From: an uncultured Varibaculum sp.
GTDB taxonomy: Bacteria > Actinomycetota > Actinomycetes > Actinomycetales > Actinomycetaceae
DNA: 64,000 bases
Assembly: GCF_902489465.1 (NCBI RefSeq)
Contig: NZ_CABTZZ010000005.1
Span: 19,812-83,811 of the forward strand
Direction of reading: 5' to 3'
Shown: piece by piece, positions 36,168-45,662 of the stretch
Layout of the letters: every line of letters starts with the position of its first letter
Numbering within the stretch: position 1 is the stretch's first letter
Made by a program: the position numbers and the translations under genes
Notes under the pieces: model-generated
Databases searched by the model: none
The model's input: the letters and a program-made list of their open reading frames with translations, nothing else
What the model was told of the DNA's origin: nothing

Positions 36168-38849
36168 ATGCAAACTTCTGAAATTCGTTCCCGTTGGCTC
36201 GACTATTTTGCAAAACAAAATCATCATTTAGCAGAGTCTGTTCCCCTGGTGTCCCCAGATAAATCGATTCTGTTCACTATCGCGGGAATGGTGCCGTTCA
36301 TTCCCTATATTGTAGGAACCGAGCCGGCACCTTGGCCGCGGGTCGCCAGTGTGCAAAAGTGCATCCGCACCAACGATATTGAAGAAGTTGGTAAAACTAC
36401 CAGGCATGGCACTTTCTTCCAAATGTGCGGGAACTTTAGTTTCGGTGACTATTTCAAAGAGGGTGCCTCCACCATGGCCTGGGATCTGCTCACCGGTTCT
36501 GTCGACGAAGGCAAATACGGCCTGGATGGCGATAAGTTGTGGGTAACTATTTGGGAAAACGATGCTGAAGCCGAGGACATATGGCTAAATCAAATCGGCC
36601 TCGACCCGATGCATCTACAAAAGCTGCCCCGTGAAGAAATCTTTTGGGATACTGGGCAGCCCGGTCCGGCCGGACCGTGTGCTGAAATCCACTTTGATCG
36701 GGGAAGCGGTTACGGCCCGGAAGGTGGCCCCGAAGTAGATACCGGTGGCGACCGCTATCTGGAACTGTGGAACCTGGTTTTTGATCAATACTTACGCGGT
36801 GAAGGACGCGGTAAAGACTATCCGCTGCTGGGCGAGCTAGATGAGAAATGCATTGATACCGGCTTAGGTTTGGAGCGTCTGGCGTTTTTGCTGCAAGGCA
36901 AGGACAATATGTACGAGATTGACCAGGTGTTCCCGGTGATTGAAAAGGCTCAGGAGCTATCTGGGAAACGCTACACGCAGGGTAAAACTTCCAATGATCC
37001 TAATGACGTCCGGATGCGGGTAGTAGCTGACCATGTGCGCAGCGCTTTAATGCTCATTGGGGATGGAGTGCGTCCCGGTAATGATGGTCGCGGATATGTA
37101 CTGCGTCGCCTGATTCGCCGAGTAGTTCGCGCCATGCGACTCTTAGGGGTAGAAAAACCGGTTTTTCCGGATCTTTTGCCGGTTTCCAAGCGTGAAATGG
37201 CAGCCTCCTACCCCGAATTAGACCGGGATTGGGAAACCATTTCTACTGTGGCTTACGAGGAAGAAGAAGCCTTTAGGCGCACGCTAGAGTCCGGAACTTT
37301 AATTTTTGACCAGGCGGTGTCCCAGATGAAGAAACGCCACGCGACCGAGCTATCTGGTAAAGATGCCTTTACTTTGCACGACACCTATGGTTTTCCAATT
37401 GACCTCACGATTGAGATGGCCGCCGAACACGGTATTGAGGTTGATCGCGAGAAGTTCACCGAGTTAATGCAGGAACAAAAGAACCGTGCCCGCGAAGATG
37501 CTCGGACTAAAAAGACTGGGCACGTGGATGCGCGTATCTATCATGAACTGGAAGCTGAACTCGGTCACGAAGTCGAGTTCGTGGGATATACCGAAGATAG
37601 CTGCAACGCCAAAGTGATTGGACTGCTAGCTGATGGACAGGCAGTACCGGCTGTTTCTACCGGAAGCAACGTCGAAATCGTCTTAGATGCCACTCCGTTT
37701 TATGCGGAAATGGGCGGACAGCTGGCTGATCACGGAGTAATCCGTTCCTTCCAGGGAGCTAAGTTTAAGGTCGAAGATGTGCAAAGTCCGGTCGCCGGTC
37801 TGCGGGTACACCGCGGAACTCTTCAAGCGGGACAACTCGCAGTAGGTGACGAAGTGGTAGCCGCGATTGATACCGCTCGCCGCCAAGCGATTGCCCGTTC
37901 CCATACGGCAACCCATATGTTACATAAGGCGTTGCAGGAGACTTTAGGCGCCCAGGCCACCCAGGCAGGCAGTGAAAATAACGAAAACCGGCTGCGTTTT
38001 GATTTCCACCACGGTAAATCGCTAAATGATGATCAAACAGAGCAGATTTTTGACCGGATTAATGATCAGCTGCGTGAAAATCTGCCGGTTAATACCGAGA
38101 TTATGTCATTAGAAGCTGCCAAAAAGTCCGGTGCTACCGCGTTATTCGGGGAAAAATATGGGCAAGAAGTTCGGGTAGTTGATATTGGTAACGGCTGGGA
38201 TCGCGAGCTTTGCGGCGGTACCCACATGCCAACCACCGGATACCTTGGACAGGTAGTTTTGATGTCTGAAAGCTCTATCGGGTCAGGGGTTAGACGAATC
38301 GAGGCTCTAGTAGCCGATAAAGCCGCTGATTTTCAGGCAAAAGAGCATGAACTAATTACCCAAATCGCCAAGATTATGGGAACTAAGCCAGAAATGATTC
38401 CTGCCCGAATTGATGATGCACTACTTCGCCTGCGTCATGCCCAAAAAGAACTAAACCGTCTGCAGCAAGAGAATCTGTTATCACGGGTAGGGGAGTTAGC
38501 GGCCTCTGCCAAAGAGATTGCGGGAAAGCGGGTAATCAGCTTTAATGCGGGACAGGTGCCTGGGGAAGCCCTCAGGGTACTTGCAGAAGCACTGCGTCAG
38601 CATTTACACGATGCCAATGCGGTAGTAGCAGTAGGGGGCGTATTTAAAGATCGTCCCTCGGTAGTTGTTGCCACTACCGCTAGCGCTCGCGAAAAAGGAC
38701 TTAAAGCCGGGAATTTGGTGAAGATCGCTGCCCAAACCATGGGAGGCGGCGGAGGAGGCCGACCCGACCTGGCACAAGGCGGAGGTAAAGACGCAGGTAA
38801 GCTTACTGAGGCTCTGCAAGCGATTGAACGCGAGATTGCAAATAGCTGA
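36168..38849 (+). CDS. alaS: Alanyl-tRNA synthetase
   Basis: This 893-residue class II synthetase has the catalytic core at the N-terminus (ITIAGM-type motif around FTIAGMVPF; motif 2 region KTTRHGTFFQMCGNFSFGDY) and an editing domain. The editing zinc site reads HTATHML, and ELCGGTHM supplies the cysteine. The DHHA1 C-terminal domain ends in the GGGGGGRPDLAQGGG patch. All are typical. Its stop overlaps the ruvX start (TGATG). Confidence 0.97.
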   Translation: MQTSEIRSRWLDYFAKQNHHLAESVPLVSPDKSILFTIAGMVPFIPYIVGTEPAPWPRVASVQKCIRTNDIEEVGKTTRHGTFFQMCGNFSFGDYFKEGASTMAWDLLTGSVDEGKYGLDGDKLWVTIWENDAEAEDIWLNQIGLDPMHLQKLPREEIFWDTGQPGPAGPCAEIHFDRGSGYGPEGGPEVDTGGDRYLELWNLVFDQYLRGEGRGKDYPLLGELDEKCIDTGLGLERLAFLLQGKDNMYEIDQVFPVIEKAQELSGKRYTQGKTSNDPNDVRMRVVADHVRSALMLIGDGVRPGNDGRGYVLRRLIRRVVRAMRLLGVEKPVFPDLLPVSKREMAASYPELDRDWETISTVAYEEEEAFRRTLESGTLIFDQAVSQMKKRHATELSGKDAFTLHDTYGFPIDLTIEMAAEHGIEVDREKFTELMQEQKNRAREDARTKKTGHVDARIYHELEAELGHEVEFVGYTEDSCNAKVIGLLADGQAVPAVSTGSNVEIVLDATPFYAEMGGQLADHGVIRSFQGAKFKVEDVQSPVAGLRVHRGTLQAGQLAVGDEVVAAIDTARRQAIARSHTATHMLHKALQETLGAQATQAGSENNENRLRFDFHHGKSLNDDQTEQIFDRINDQLRENLPVNTEIMSLEAAKKSGATALFGEKYGQEVRVVDIGNGWDRELCGGTHMPTTGYLGQVVLMSESSIGSGVRRIEALVADKAADFQAKEHELITQIAKIMGTKPEMIPARIDDALLRLRHAQKELNRLQQENLLSRVGELAASAKEIAGKRVISFNAGQVPGEALRVLAEALRQHLHDANAVVAVGGVFKDRPSVVVATTASAREKGLKAGNLVKIAAQTMGGGGGGRPDLAQGGGKDAGKLTEALQAIEREIANS

Positions 38850-39325
38850 TGCGTACTGGTGTCAGACTGGCGATAGATCTGGGTACTAGACGCATCGGGG
38901 TGGCTCGCTCCGATGCGGCAGGTATCTTGGCGTTGCCGGTGGAAACTGTTTACCGTGACGGCGGGCAAGAAATGTTTCGCATCACGGAATTGGTAGCTGA
39001 GTACAATGCCCAGGAAATCATCATTGGCCTACCGCGTTTACTCAGTGGAAAAGAGGGCAAAAATGCCGCCGACGTGCGCGCGTGGGGCGCCGAATTGGAA
39101 CAGCTGTTACCAACTTGTAACATAAGACTTGTAGATGAACGGCTCACCTCGGTGAGCGCTCATCAGCAGTTGCGCTCTGCCGGAGTTGGAGGGCGTGACC
39201 ATAAGAGCGTCGTAGACCAACAGGCTGCAGTGCTAATCCTGGAGCAGGCGCTTGAGATAGAACGGCGAACCGGACGTCCCCCGGGATTGCCACTGGCTAA
39301 CGGATCTGAAAGCGAGGGAGCCTGA
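38849..39325 (+). CDS. ruvX: RuvX/YqgF family RNase H-fold protein (Holliday junction resolvase-like)
   Basis: This 158-residue protein of the YqgF family has the RNase-H-like start AIDLGTRRIGVARSD, the central IIGLPRLLSGKEG and the acidic VDERLTS motif. Members process the 5' end of 16S rRNA in E. coli and resolve Holliday junctions in mycobacteria. It overlaps both alaS (upstream) and mltG (downstream, TGATG), so translation is coupled through the operon. Confidence 0.93.
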   Translation: MRTGVRLAIDLGTRRIGVARSDAAGILALPVETVYRDGGQEMFRITELVAEYNAQEIIIGLPRLLSGKEGKNAADVRAWGAELEQLLPTCNIRLVDERLTSVSAHQQLRSAGVGGRDHKSVVDQQAAVLILEQALEIERRTGRPPGLPLANGSESEGA

Positions 39326-40581
39326 TGAGCCGGGAGGAAGAAACTGCTGAGGTTAGGAGGCATTTTCCATCCCGCCGCGCCGATAAGAACAGCGTAGCGG
39401 AGCCTGCACAAATGCCAGATTCTGCTAACCTCGACAGCTATTGGGAAGGGGAGTCTAAAGCGACTGCTCCTTCTCGGTCAGCCGTTACCGGACGCAGTGC
39501 CCGGCGGAAAGCTCGCCGTAAAAAGCGTACTATTGCGGCAGTGGTAATCCTGGTGGTCATTGGATTAATTACCGGAGCCTCGGTTATCGCTGCCAAAGAA
39601 CTCGGAGGAATTAGCGGAATAATTTCTGGGGGTGAAGACTATGAAGGCAAAGGCACCGGGGAAGTAATCATCGAGATTCCGGAAGGAGCCTCGGGCAAAA
39701 CTATCGGAGGAATCCTCGAAAAAGAAGGAGTAATCGCGGACGCGGACGTCTTCGCCGACATATTTAAGAAAAACTCTTTGGCGCAAGGGGTGCAAGCCGG
39801 ACGATTCCGAATGCACAAACGGATGTCTTCCCGAGAAGCCCTGGCAATGCTGCTAGATCCAACCTCCAAAGCAGATATTAAGGTAACTATTCCCCCCGGG
39901 TTTACCGTTAAGCAAATTAAGACCCGCTTAGAAGAAACTGCCGGTTTCAACGCTGATCAAGTGGCTGAGGCCTTCGCAGATCCCGCCGAATACGGTATCC
40001 CCGGGCAAAGTGAAGAGTCTTTCGAAGGCTGGCTAGCTCCCGATACCTATACCGTTTCCACCAAACAGAGCATAAAAGATCTGGTAAAAACCATGGTGGA
40101 CACTCAGATCAAACGCTTAGATGAGGCGGGAGTGGCTCCCGAGCAGCGAGCGGGCGTCCTCATTAAAGCTTCTATCTTAGAAAAAGAAGTCAACCTCGAT
40201 AAATATTACGCCCAGGTCGCTAGGGTTATAGAAAACCGTCTCCAAGATAATCCGGATACACACGGATTCTTACAAATGGATTCCACGGTGGTTTATGGCC
40301 TCGGCCGCTCGGGAGGAATTCCCAGTAGCCAAGATCTAAAACAAGACACCCCCTATAACACTTATAAACATAAGGGACTGCCCCCAACTGCAATCGGAAC
40401 CGTAGGGCTAAAAGCACTGCAAGCAGCGGTGAAACCGGCTGATGGCAAATGGCTCTACTTCACCACGGTCAATCTGGACAGTGGGGAAACTAAGTTTGCC
40501 CTCACTTTAGAAGAACAGAAGAAGAACGTGGAGGAACTTAAGCAGTGGTGCCAGGAAAACCAGGGCAAATGCAAACGCTAA
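39325..40581 (+). CDS. mltG: Endolytic murein transglycosylase MltG
   Basis: This 418-residue protein has a cytosolic, charged N-terminus of about 70 residues, one membrane span (about 73-93) and an extracellular YceG domain. The domain holds a LysM-like part and the catalytic glutamate in KASILEKEV. FLQMDSTVVYGLGR is also family-typical. MltG cuts nascent glycan strands and sets their length. It overlaps ruvX at the start and aroE at the end. Confidence 0.94.
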   Translation: MSREEETAEVRRHFPSRRADKNSVAEPAQMPDSANLDSYWEGESKATAPSRSAVTGRSARRKARRKKRTIAAVVILVVIGLITGASVIAAKELGGISGIISGGEDYEGKGTGEVIIEIPEGASGKTIGGILEKEGVIADADVFADIFKKNSLAQGVQAGRFRMHKRMSSREALAMLLDPTSKADIKVTIPPGFTVKQIKTRLEETAGFNADQVAEAFADPAEYGIPGQSEESFEGWLAPDTYTVSTKQSIKDLVKTMVDTQIKRLDEAGVAPEQRAGVLIKASILEKEVNLDKYYAQVARVIENRLQDNPDTHGFLQMDSTVVYGLGRSGGIPSSQDLKQDTPYNTYKHKGLPPTAIGTVGLKALQAAVKPADGKWLYFTTVNLDSGETKFALTLEEQKKNVEELKQWCQENQGKCKR

Positions 40582-41402
40582 CTCCCTGGGCAGCGGTAAT
40601 CGGATCACCGATTCACCATTCGCTGTCTCCAGTTCTCCATCTGGCAGCCTATCGGGATCTCGGGCTAAATATTGACTATCGCCGGATAGAGGTCACCAAG
40701 GAGGCGGTGGAGCCATTTTTGGCTAGCTGGCCTCAAAACCTGGTGGGACTGTCGGTGACTATGCCTTTAAAGCAGGTGATTATGCCTCTGCTATCCCAAG
40801 TTGATGGGTTAGCCAAAGCAACCGGAGCTGTAAATACCGTAGTTCCCTTCCCGGGAGGAACCACCGCCGGATTTAACACCGATGTTTATGGGCTGGTGGC
40901 AGCCATTAAAGAGGCTAAGGGCCCAGATTTCAGCCCCGAAAAAGCGGTCATAGTAGGATCTGGGGCTACTGCTTCCTCGGCGCTAGCAGCTTTAGCCGAA
41001 CTTGAAGCCGCTCAGATTAATCTGCTGGCGCGCAGAGTATCGGGGACAGGTAACGCCCTTCAGGCGGCGACCCGGTTAGGAATCGATCACGGATATATTC
41101 CCCTAGCCGCCAGTGATAAAGCCCGAGAAACCTTGCAGGCAGCGGAGTTGATTATTTCCACCGTTCCCCGTGAAGTTCTGGATCGTTTTTATAAAACTAT
41201 TTCCTTTAACCCGGGACAAACCGTATTAGACATTGTGTATGACCCTTGGCCAAGTGAACTCGTAAAACAAGCTCGCCGCGGCGGTGCCAGTATAATTTCC
41301 GGCAAATCCATGCTGCTACATCAAGCCCAAATGCAGGTTAAGTTATTTACTTCCCGCACTCCCGATCTAGAAGCTATGCGAACGGCTCTCAAGGAGGTAT
41401 AA
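40569..41402 (+). CDS. aroE: Shikimate dehydrogenase
   Basis: This enzyme of about 277 residues reduces 3-dehydroshikimate with NADPH. The substrate site is clear: HHSLSP near residue 16, MPLKQ with catalytic Lys near 63, GAVNTVV, and FNTDVYG with Asp. The nucleotide site GSGATASSAL replaces the common GAGGAA form. The start is uncertain: ATG 40569 gives a normal N-terminus, while GTG codons at 40545 and 40548 lie 10-13 bases after a GGAGG inside mltG. It overlaps mltG in either case. Confidence 0.92.
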   Translation: MQTLTPWAAVIGSPIHHSLSPVLHLAAYRDLGLNIDYRRIEVTKEAVEPFLASWPQNLVGLSVTMPLKQVIMPLLSQVDGLAKATGAVNTVVPFPGGTTAGFNTDVYGLVAAIKEAKGPDFSPEKAVIVGSGATASSALAALAELEAAQINLLARRVSGTGNALQAATRLGIDHGYIPLAASDKARETLQAAELIISTVPREVLDRFYKTISFNPGQTVLDIVYDPWPSELVKQARRGGASIISGKSMLLHQAQMQVKLFTSRTPDLEAMRTALKEV

Positions 41403-41406
41403 CGGC

Positions 41407-42057
41407 ATGAAAATGCAATTGTTAGTCCTAGTTATCGCGCTAATATTCGCGGGAGTTGGAAACCTGGCATACGGGTTACCCAAGGTAGATAAGTATTTTC
41501 GCCTTTCTGGACGAGGGAGAGCATTTTGGAATAAACCGTGGGTGATAGGTCTGATAGCTGGGGTTGCGGTGGGAACTGCAGTAATTATACGGTTCGGATC
41601 CATCAATTTACTGCTACTGTTTCCCTTACTTACCCTGGGAACAGTGCTTTCAGTTATCGATGCGGGCACCCAAAGGCTCCCGCGCTCGATGACTCTAACT
41701 TTCTTGATCCTGGTGGTAGCAGTGGTTATCTTGGCGGGTTTTATTACCGGACAGTGGGTAAAACCGGCTTATGCTCTCATCGTAGCGATCGGAAGCTTTA
41801 TACTGCTACTCCCGGGTACTTTTGTACGTCACGGTATAGGTGCCGGTGATTTGCGGCTAGTTCCCCTCTTGGTGGGATTGGCTACCTGTTCCTCTTGGCA
41901 TTGCCTATTGGTTATGGGGATCCTTTCCGTAGTAGGTAGTGGCCTGTGGGCGCTTTATCTGGTGATAGCGAAGAAAGCTAGCGGTTCTACCCGCATTGCT
42001 TTCGGGCCGTGGCTGCTAGCAGCCACCTATATCGCTCTGCTAGTGGTTCCTCGCTAG
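41407..42057 (+). CDS. Prepilin peptidase-like (A24 family) aspartic membrane protease
   Basis: This 216-residue membrane protein has about six spans. The two catalytic aspartates are Asp85 in SVIDAGTQRLP and Asp148 in the GAGD motif (GIGAGDLRL). There is no N-terminal cysteine methylase domain, so it is the short actinobacterial form. It would cleave class III signal peptides of type IV or Tad pilins, but no pilin gene is in the window. A gene of this kind lies between aroE and aroC in mycobacteria too. AGGAGG precedes the ATG. Confidence 0.85.
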   Translation: MKMQLLVLVIALIFAGVGNLAYGLPKVDKYFRLSGRGRAFWNKPWVIGLIAGVAVGTAVIIRFGSINLLLLFPLLTLGTVLSVIDAGTQRLPRSMTLTFLILVVAVVILAGFITGQWVKPAYALIVAIGSFILLLPGTFVRHGIGAGDLRLVPLLVGLATCSSWHCLLVMGILSVVGSGLWALYLVIAKKASGSTRIAFGPWLLAATYIALLVVPR

Positions 42058-42144
42058 AAAACGTAGTTTTTTAGCCGGGGTACTTAGCTGTTCTAGAAGT
42101 GGAAAGCTGGGCCGCAATAATTGGTTCCATGAAAGAATGAAGCC

Positions 42145-43356
42145 ATGTTGAGATGGATGAGCGCCGGTGAATCGCATGGCCCCGCGCTGGTAGGAATCTT
42201 GGAAGGAATGCCCGCGGGGGTAGAAATCACGACCGCAAAAGTCGCCGAGTATTTAGCCAGTCGGCGCGCCGGCTATGGACGCGGGGCTCGCCAGAAGTTT
42301 GAGCAGGATCGTGCCCATCTGGTAGGTGGGGTGATCAGAGGAAAGACTACCGGAGCTCCCATAGCACTGCTGATAGACAATAGCGAATGGCCAAAATGGG
42401 AAACGGTGATGAGCCCGGATCCGGTAGCTCCGCAGGCACTAAGAATCGATGCTGGAAAAGGCGACCAGCGGGAAATTGCTCGCAATAAACCTTTGACGCG
42501 TCCTCGTCCCGGACACGCGGACCTTGCGGGAATGCTGGCCTATGATCTGGAAGAGGCTCGCCCGGTTTTAGAGCGTGCCAGCGCCCGAGAAACCGCGATG
42601 CGGGTGGGACTGGGAGCCTTCGCGCAAGAATTCTTAAAACAAGCCGGCGGAATAGAGCTGGTTTCCTATGTAACTCAAATTGGAAAAGCCGAGCTACCAG
42701 TCAATTATCCAGTTCCGGACTTGAATCAACAGGACAACCTAGCTGAAAACCCGGTTAGGTGTCCCGATAAAACCGTTAGCGATCAAATGATTTCCCAGAT
42801 CGATGCGGCTAAGAAAAATGGCGACACTATTGGGGGCAGTGTCGAGGTAGCTGCCTATGGGGTGCCGATTGGTCTCGGCAGCCATGTGGCGGCAGACCGG
42901 CGCTTAGATACTCGTTTAGCGGCAGCTCTAATGTCGATCCCCGCGGTGAAAACCGTAAAAATAGGCGATGGCAATCAGCCTTATCTGCCAGGGTCGGCGG
43001 CTCATGACGAGATTGTTCGGGCAGAAAACGGAGAAATAACCCGAGCTTCCAACCATGCGGGCGGGATCGAAGGTGGCATGTCGAACGGACAGCTAATCCG
43101 GGTCAGTTGTGCCTTCAAACCGATCTCTACCGTACCTCGTGCTTTGCGCAGTATTGATCTGGCAAGCGGGGAAGAAAGTCGGGCGATCCATCAACGCTCC
43201 GATACTTGCGCGGTAGTTCCCGGGGCGGTAATCGCCCAGGCACAGGTGGCATTAGTCCTCGCTGATGCTTTGCTGGAGCATGTGGGGGGATATTCCGTAG
43301 ATCAGGTACGCGAGAACCTGCAGGCCTACCAAAAGCGCGTGGAGGCGAGGCTATGA
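42145..43356 (+). CDS. aroC: Chorismate synthase
   Basis: This 403-residue FMN-dependent enzyme converts EPSP to chorismate. Signature segments are SAGESHGPALVGILEGMPAG at the N-terminus, RPRPGHADLAG, and the late HQRSDTCAVVPGAV. GxAG-type FMN contacts (NHAGGIEGGMSNG) are also present. Length is normal. The stop overlaps aroKB by four bases (ATGA). Confidence 0.96.
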   Translation: MLRWMSAGESHGPALVGILEGMPAGVEITTAKVAEYLASRRAGYGRGARQKFEQDRAHLVGGVIRGKTTGAPIALLIDNSEWPKWETVMSPDPVAPQALRIDAGKGDQREIARNKPLTRPRPGHADLAGMLAYDLEEARPVLERASARETAMRVGLGAFAQEFLKQAGGIELVSYVTQIGKAELPVNYPVPDLNQQDNLAENPVRCPDKTVSDQMISQIDAAKKNGDTIGGSVEVAAYGVPIGLGSHVAADRRLDTRLAAALMSIPAVKTVKIGDGNQPYLPGSAAHDEIVRAENGEITRASNHAGGIEGGMSNGQLIRVSCAFKPISTVPRALRSIDLASGEESRAIHQRSDTCAVVPGAVIAQAQVALVLADALLEHVGGYSVDQVRENLQAYQKRVEARL

Positions 43357-45059
43357 CTAGCCAAAAACAAATAGTTTTTATTGGTTTGCCTGGCAGCGGT
43401 AAAACCTCGGTAGGCAGGCTCGTGGCCTCACGGTTAGCTTGTTCCTTCCGCGACGCTGATCAAGTGCTTAGCGAGCAGGCAGGAATGTCGATCCCCGAGA
43501 TTTTTGCTACCCGCGGTGAGGACGGCTTTCGCGAGCTAGAAGTAAAGACTATTGCGGAACTACTCGCTAGCGACACTGCGGTGCTAGCTCTTGGTGGAGG
43601 CGCGCTCACCCGGGAGGAAACCCGCTTAGCGCTGACAGGTAAAGATGTGGTTTTCCTAGATGTTTCACCTTCCCAGGCGGCTGCCCGCGTGGGTAAAGGT
43701 ACTGACCGTCCACTTTTAACTGGTGCCGACAGTCCCAGTGGGAAGCTAGCACAATTAGCAGTTCAGCGCCGTGACAGCTACCTGGAAGCTGCTACCTTAA
43801 TCGTTCCCGCTAACGGCACTCTTAGCGAAGTCTCCTCCGCGGTAATGCGGGGATTAGGCAGAAAGGAGCAGCTCCCGGTTCGCCGCTACAACCTGGGTAC
43901 TTTGGCTGCTCTACCAACGCAGTTTAAGGGAACGTCGCGGGTGATTCCGGTAACTTCCGGTGCCGGGTACCAGGTCATCGTGGGGCAGGGGGCAGGAACC
44001 GCCCTCACTCAGATGCTACAAGAGCGTCCTCGGAAAGTATTCTTAATCTATCCGCCGCCACTTTCTGGCGCTGCCCGTAACTTGGCTAATAGCCTCACCC
44101 AATCTGGACAAGTTGTGAAATTATTCGAGCACCCGGATGGAGAAGGAGCCAAAAATATCCGGATCGTGGAAGATGCCTGGCGCTGTCTGGGTGAAAACCA
44201 TTTTTCTCGCGAGGACGCGGTGGTGGCGCTAGGAGGCGGAGCGACTACCGATATGGCGGGCTTCGTAGCTGCCACCTGGCTGCGAGGAATTGAATTAATT
44301 AACCTACCAACTTCTTTGTTGGCGATGGTAGATGCGGCCATAGGAGGCAAGACCGGAATCAACACTTCCCTAGGAAAGAATCTGGTGGGATCGTTTTATC
44401 CGCCAAGCGCCGTTATTTGTGACCTCGATTATTTGCATACGCTACCGCCGCGACAGTTACGTGCCGGCTTAGCAGAGGTCATTAAATGCGGCTTTATTGC
44501 GGATCATAAAATATTGCAGCTGCTAGCTGGGCACCGCCCCGACACGCTGATGCGTTTTCCTGCCACTATGGAAGAAATAATTAGCCGCGCCATTAATGTT
44601 AAGTCCGGAGTAGTTAGCCAAGACCTGCGGGAAGGGGGCATGCGGGAGTGTCTGAACTATGGGCATACCCTCGCCCATGCGATAGAAAAGGCTAGTGCCT
44701 ACCAAGTGCTACATGGGGAAGCGGTAGCCATCGGGATGGTGTTTGCTGCCCAGGTGGCAGTGGAAATGGATCTGCTCACGCCCTCGCAAATGCAAAATCA
44801 ACGCCGCCAGATTGCCGCGGCGGGGTTGCCGACCGTTTGCCCGCAATATCGCTTTGAGCAACTGGTGAAAATCATGGCTTCGGATAAAAAAGTTCGCGGG
44901 GGAGTTATCCGCATGGTACTCACCAACAGTCGCGGACAGATTCAGGTCACCCCAATCACCGATTACCAGCTACTACAGCGAGCTTTTAATGCTATAAACC
45001 GGGCTGGTACCGTTGCGGACTCTCCGCCTTTTCCGGGTCAGGTGCAGCCAAATGAATAG
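43353..45059 (+). CDS. aroKB: Fused shikimate kinase / 3-dehydroquinate synthase
   Basis: One 568-residue chain joins two shikimate-pathway enzymes. Residues 1 to about 170 are a shikimate kinase: Walker A GLPGSGKT at 11-18, Asp34, Arg60 and GGG at 81-83, all substrate-binding positions. From about residue 190 it is dehydroquinate synthase, with LGGGATTDMAGFVA, the zinc and substrate region AGLAEVIKCG, LNYGHTLAHAIE and HGEAVAIGM. The fusion occurs in some Actinomycetaceae and bifidobacteria (by recall). It catalyses an early step (AroB) and a later step (AroK) of the same pathway. It overlaps aroC upstream and the second kinase-like gene downstream. Confidence 0.96.
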   Translation: MTSQKQIVFIGLPGSGKTSVGRLVASRLACSFRDADQVLSEQAGMSIPEIFATRGEDGFRELEVKTIAELLASDTAVLALGGGALTREETRLALTGKDVVFLDVSPSQAAARVGKGTDRPLLTGADSPSGKLAQLAVQRRDSYLEAATLIVPANGTLSEVSSAVMRGLGRKEQLPVRRYNLGTLAALPTQFKGTSRVIPVTSGAGYQVIVGQGAGTALTQMLQERPRKVFLIYPPPLSGAARNLANSLTQSGQVVKLFEHPDGEGAKNIRIVEDAWRCLGENHFSREDAVVALGGGATTDMAGFVAATWLRGIELINLPTSLLAMVDAAIGGKTGINTSLGKNLVGSFYPPSAVICDLDYLHTLPPRQLRAGLAEVIKCGFIADHKILQLLAGHRPDTLMRFPATMEEIISRAINVKSGVVSQDLREGGMRECLNYGHTLAHAIEKASAYQVLHGEAVAIGMVFAAQVAVEMDLLTPSQMQNQRRQIAAAGLPTVCPQYRFEQLVKIMASDKKVRGGVIRMVLTNSRGQIQVTPITDYQLLQRAFNAINRAGTVADSPPFPGQVQPNE

Positions 45060-45591
45060 GATTGTATTCTTGATTGGGCTGCCTGGAAGCGGAAAATCTA
45101 CTATCGGGGAAGCGCTAGCAAGAAAATTCGGGTGGAACCTGGTTGCTACCGATAGTGAGGTAGCCGCCGAATTGCAGGTTGCGGCGGATACTGCGCTGCT
45201 AACAGTAGGGGAGGAGCGCTATCGCGAGGTTGAACGGGAAATATTGCGCGATCTCTTGCATGATCTGCCCCGCGAAAACACCATCGTGGATTGTGGCTCC
45301 GGCGCCTTAGATAACCCGCAAACCTTGAGTGAGCTGCAAGGCTTGCCTGGTGCTGAAGTGCTGGAACTGGTGATTGACCTATCGACTATGGCCGATCGCG
45401 CCGGGCTCAATCGCCCTCGCTCCCTAGGATTGGGGATGCCGCGGGCGTGGTTGCGGCAGATGGGGCAGGAGCGACGCCAGCGATGGCAGGTTCTGCATCC
45501 CTTAACGGTAGATGTTTCGGATTTATCGAAAGTGCAGGCGCTGCAAAAGGTGGCGGAGGCTTTGAGCCTAGGAAGTGAAAGTACCGGTTAG
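45052..45591 (+). CDS. Second shikimate-kinase-like P-loop protein
   Basis: This 179-residue protein has Walker A GLPGSGKS (9-16), Asp34 in TDSE, Arg58 in GEERYREVE, CGSG (81-84) in place of GGG, the lid sequence RPRSL (121-125) and Arg144. It is therefore AroK-like with most substrate residues kept but the glycine triplet altered. The ATG at 45052 overlaps the aroKB stop by eight bases. It may be an active extra shikimate kinase or a relative with a changed substrate. In mycobacteria aroQ occupies this slot. Confidence 0.82.
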   Translation: MNRIVFLIGLPGSGKSTIGEALARKFGWNLVATDSEVAAELQVAADTALLTVGEERYREVEREILRDLLHDLPRENTIVDCGSGALDNPQTLSELQGLPGAEVLELVIDLSTMADRAGLNRPRSLGLGMPRAWLRQMGQERRQRWQVLHPLTVDVSDLSKVQALQKVAEALSLGSESTG

Positions 45592-45662
45592 GGGCAATAT
45601 TTTCAACCGTCGCGCGATTAAAGTAAAGTAGTAACGATTGATTTTGACTTGGGGGTATTAAG

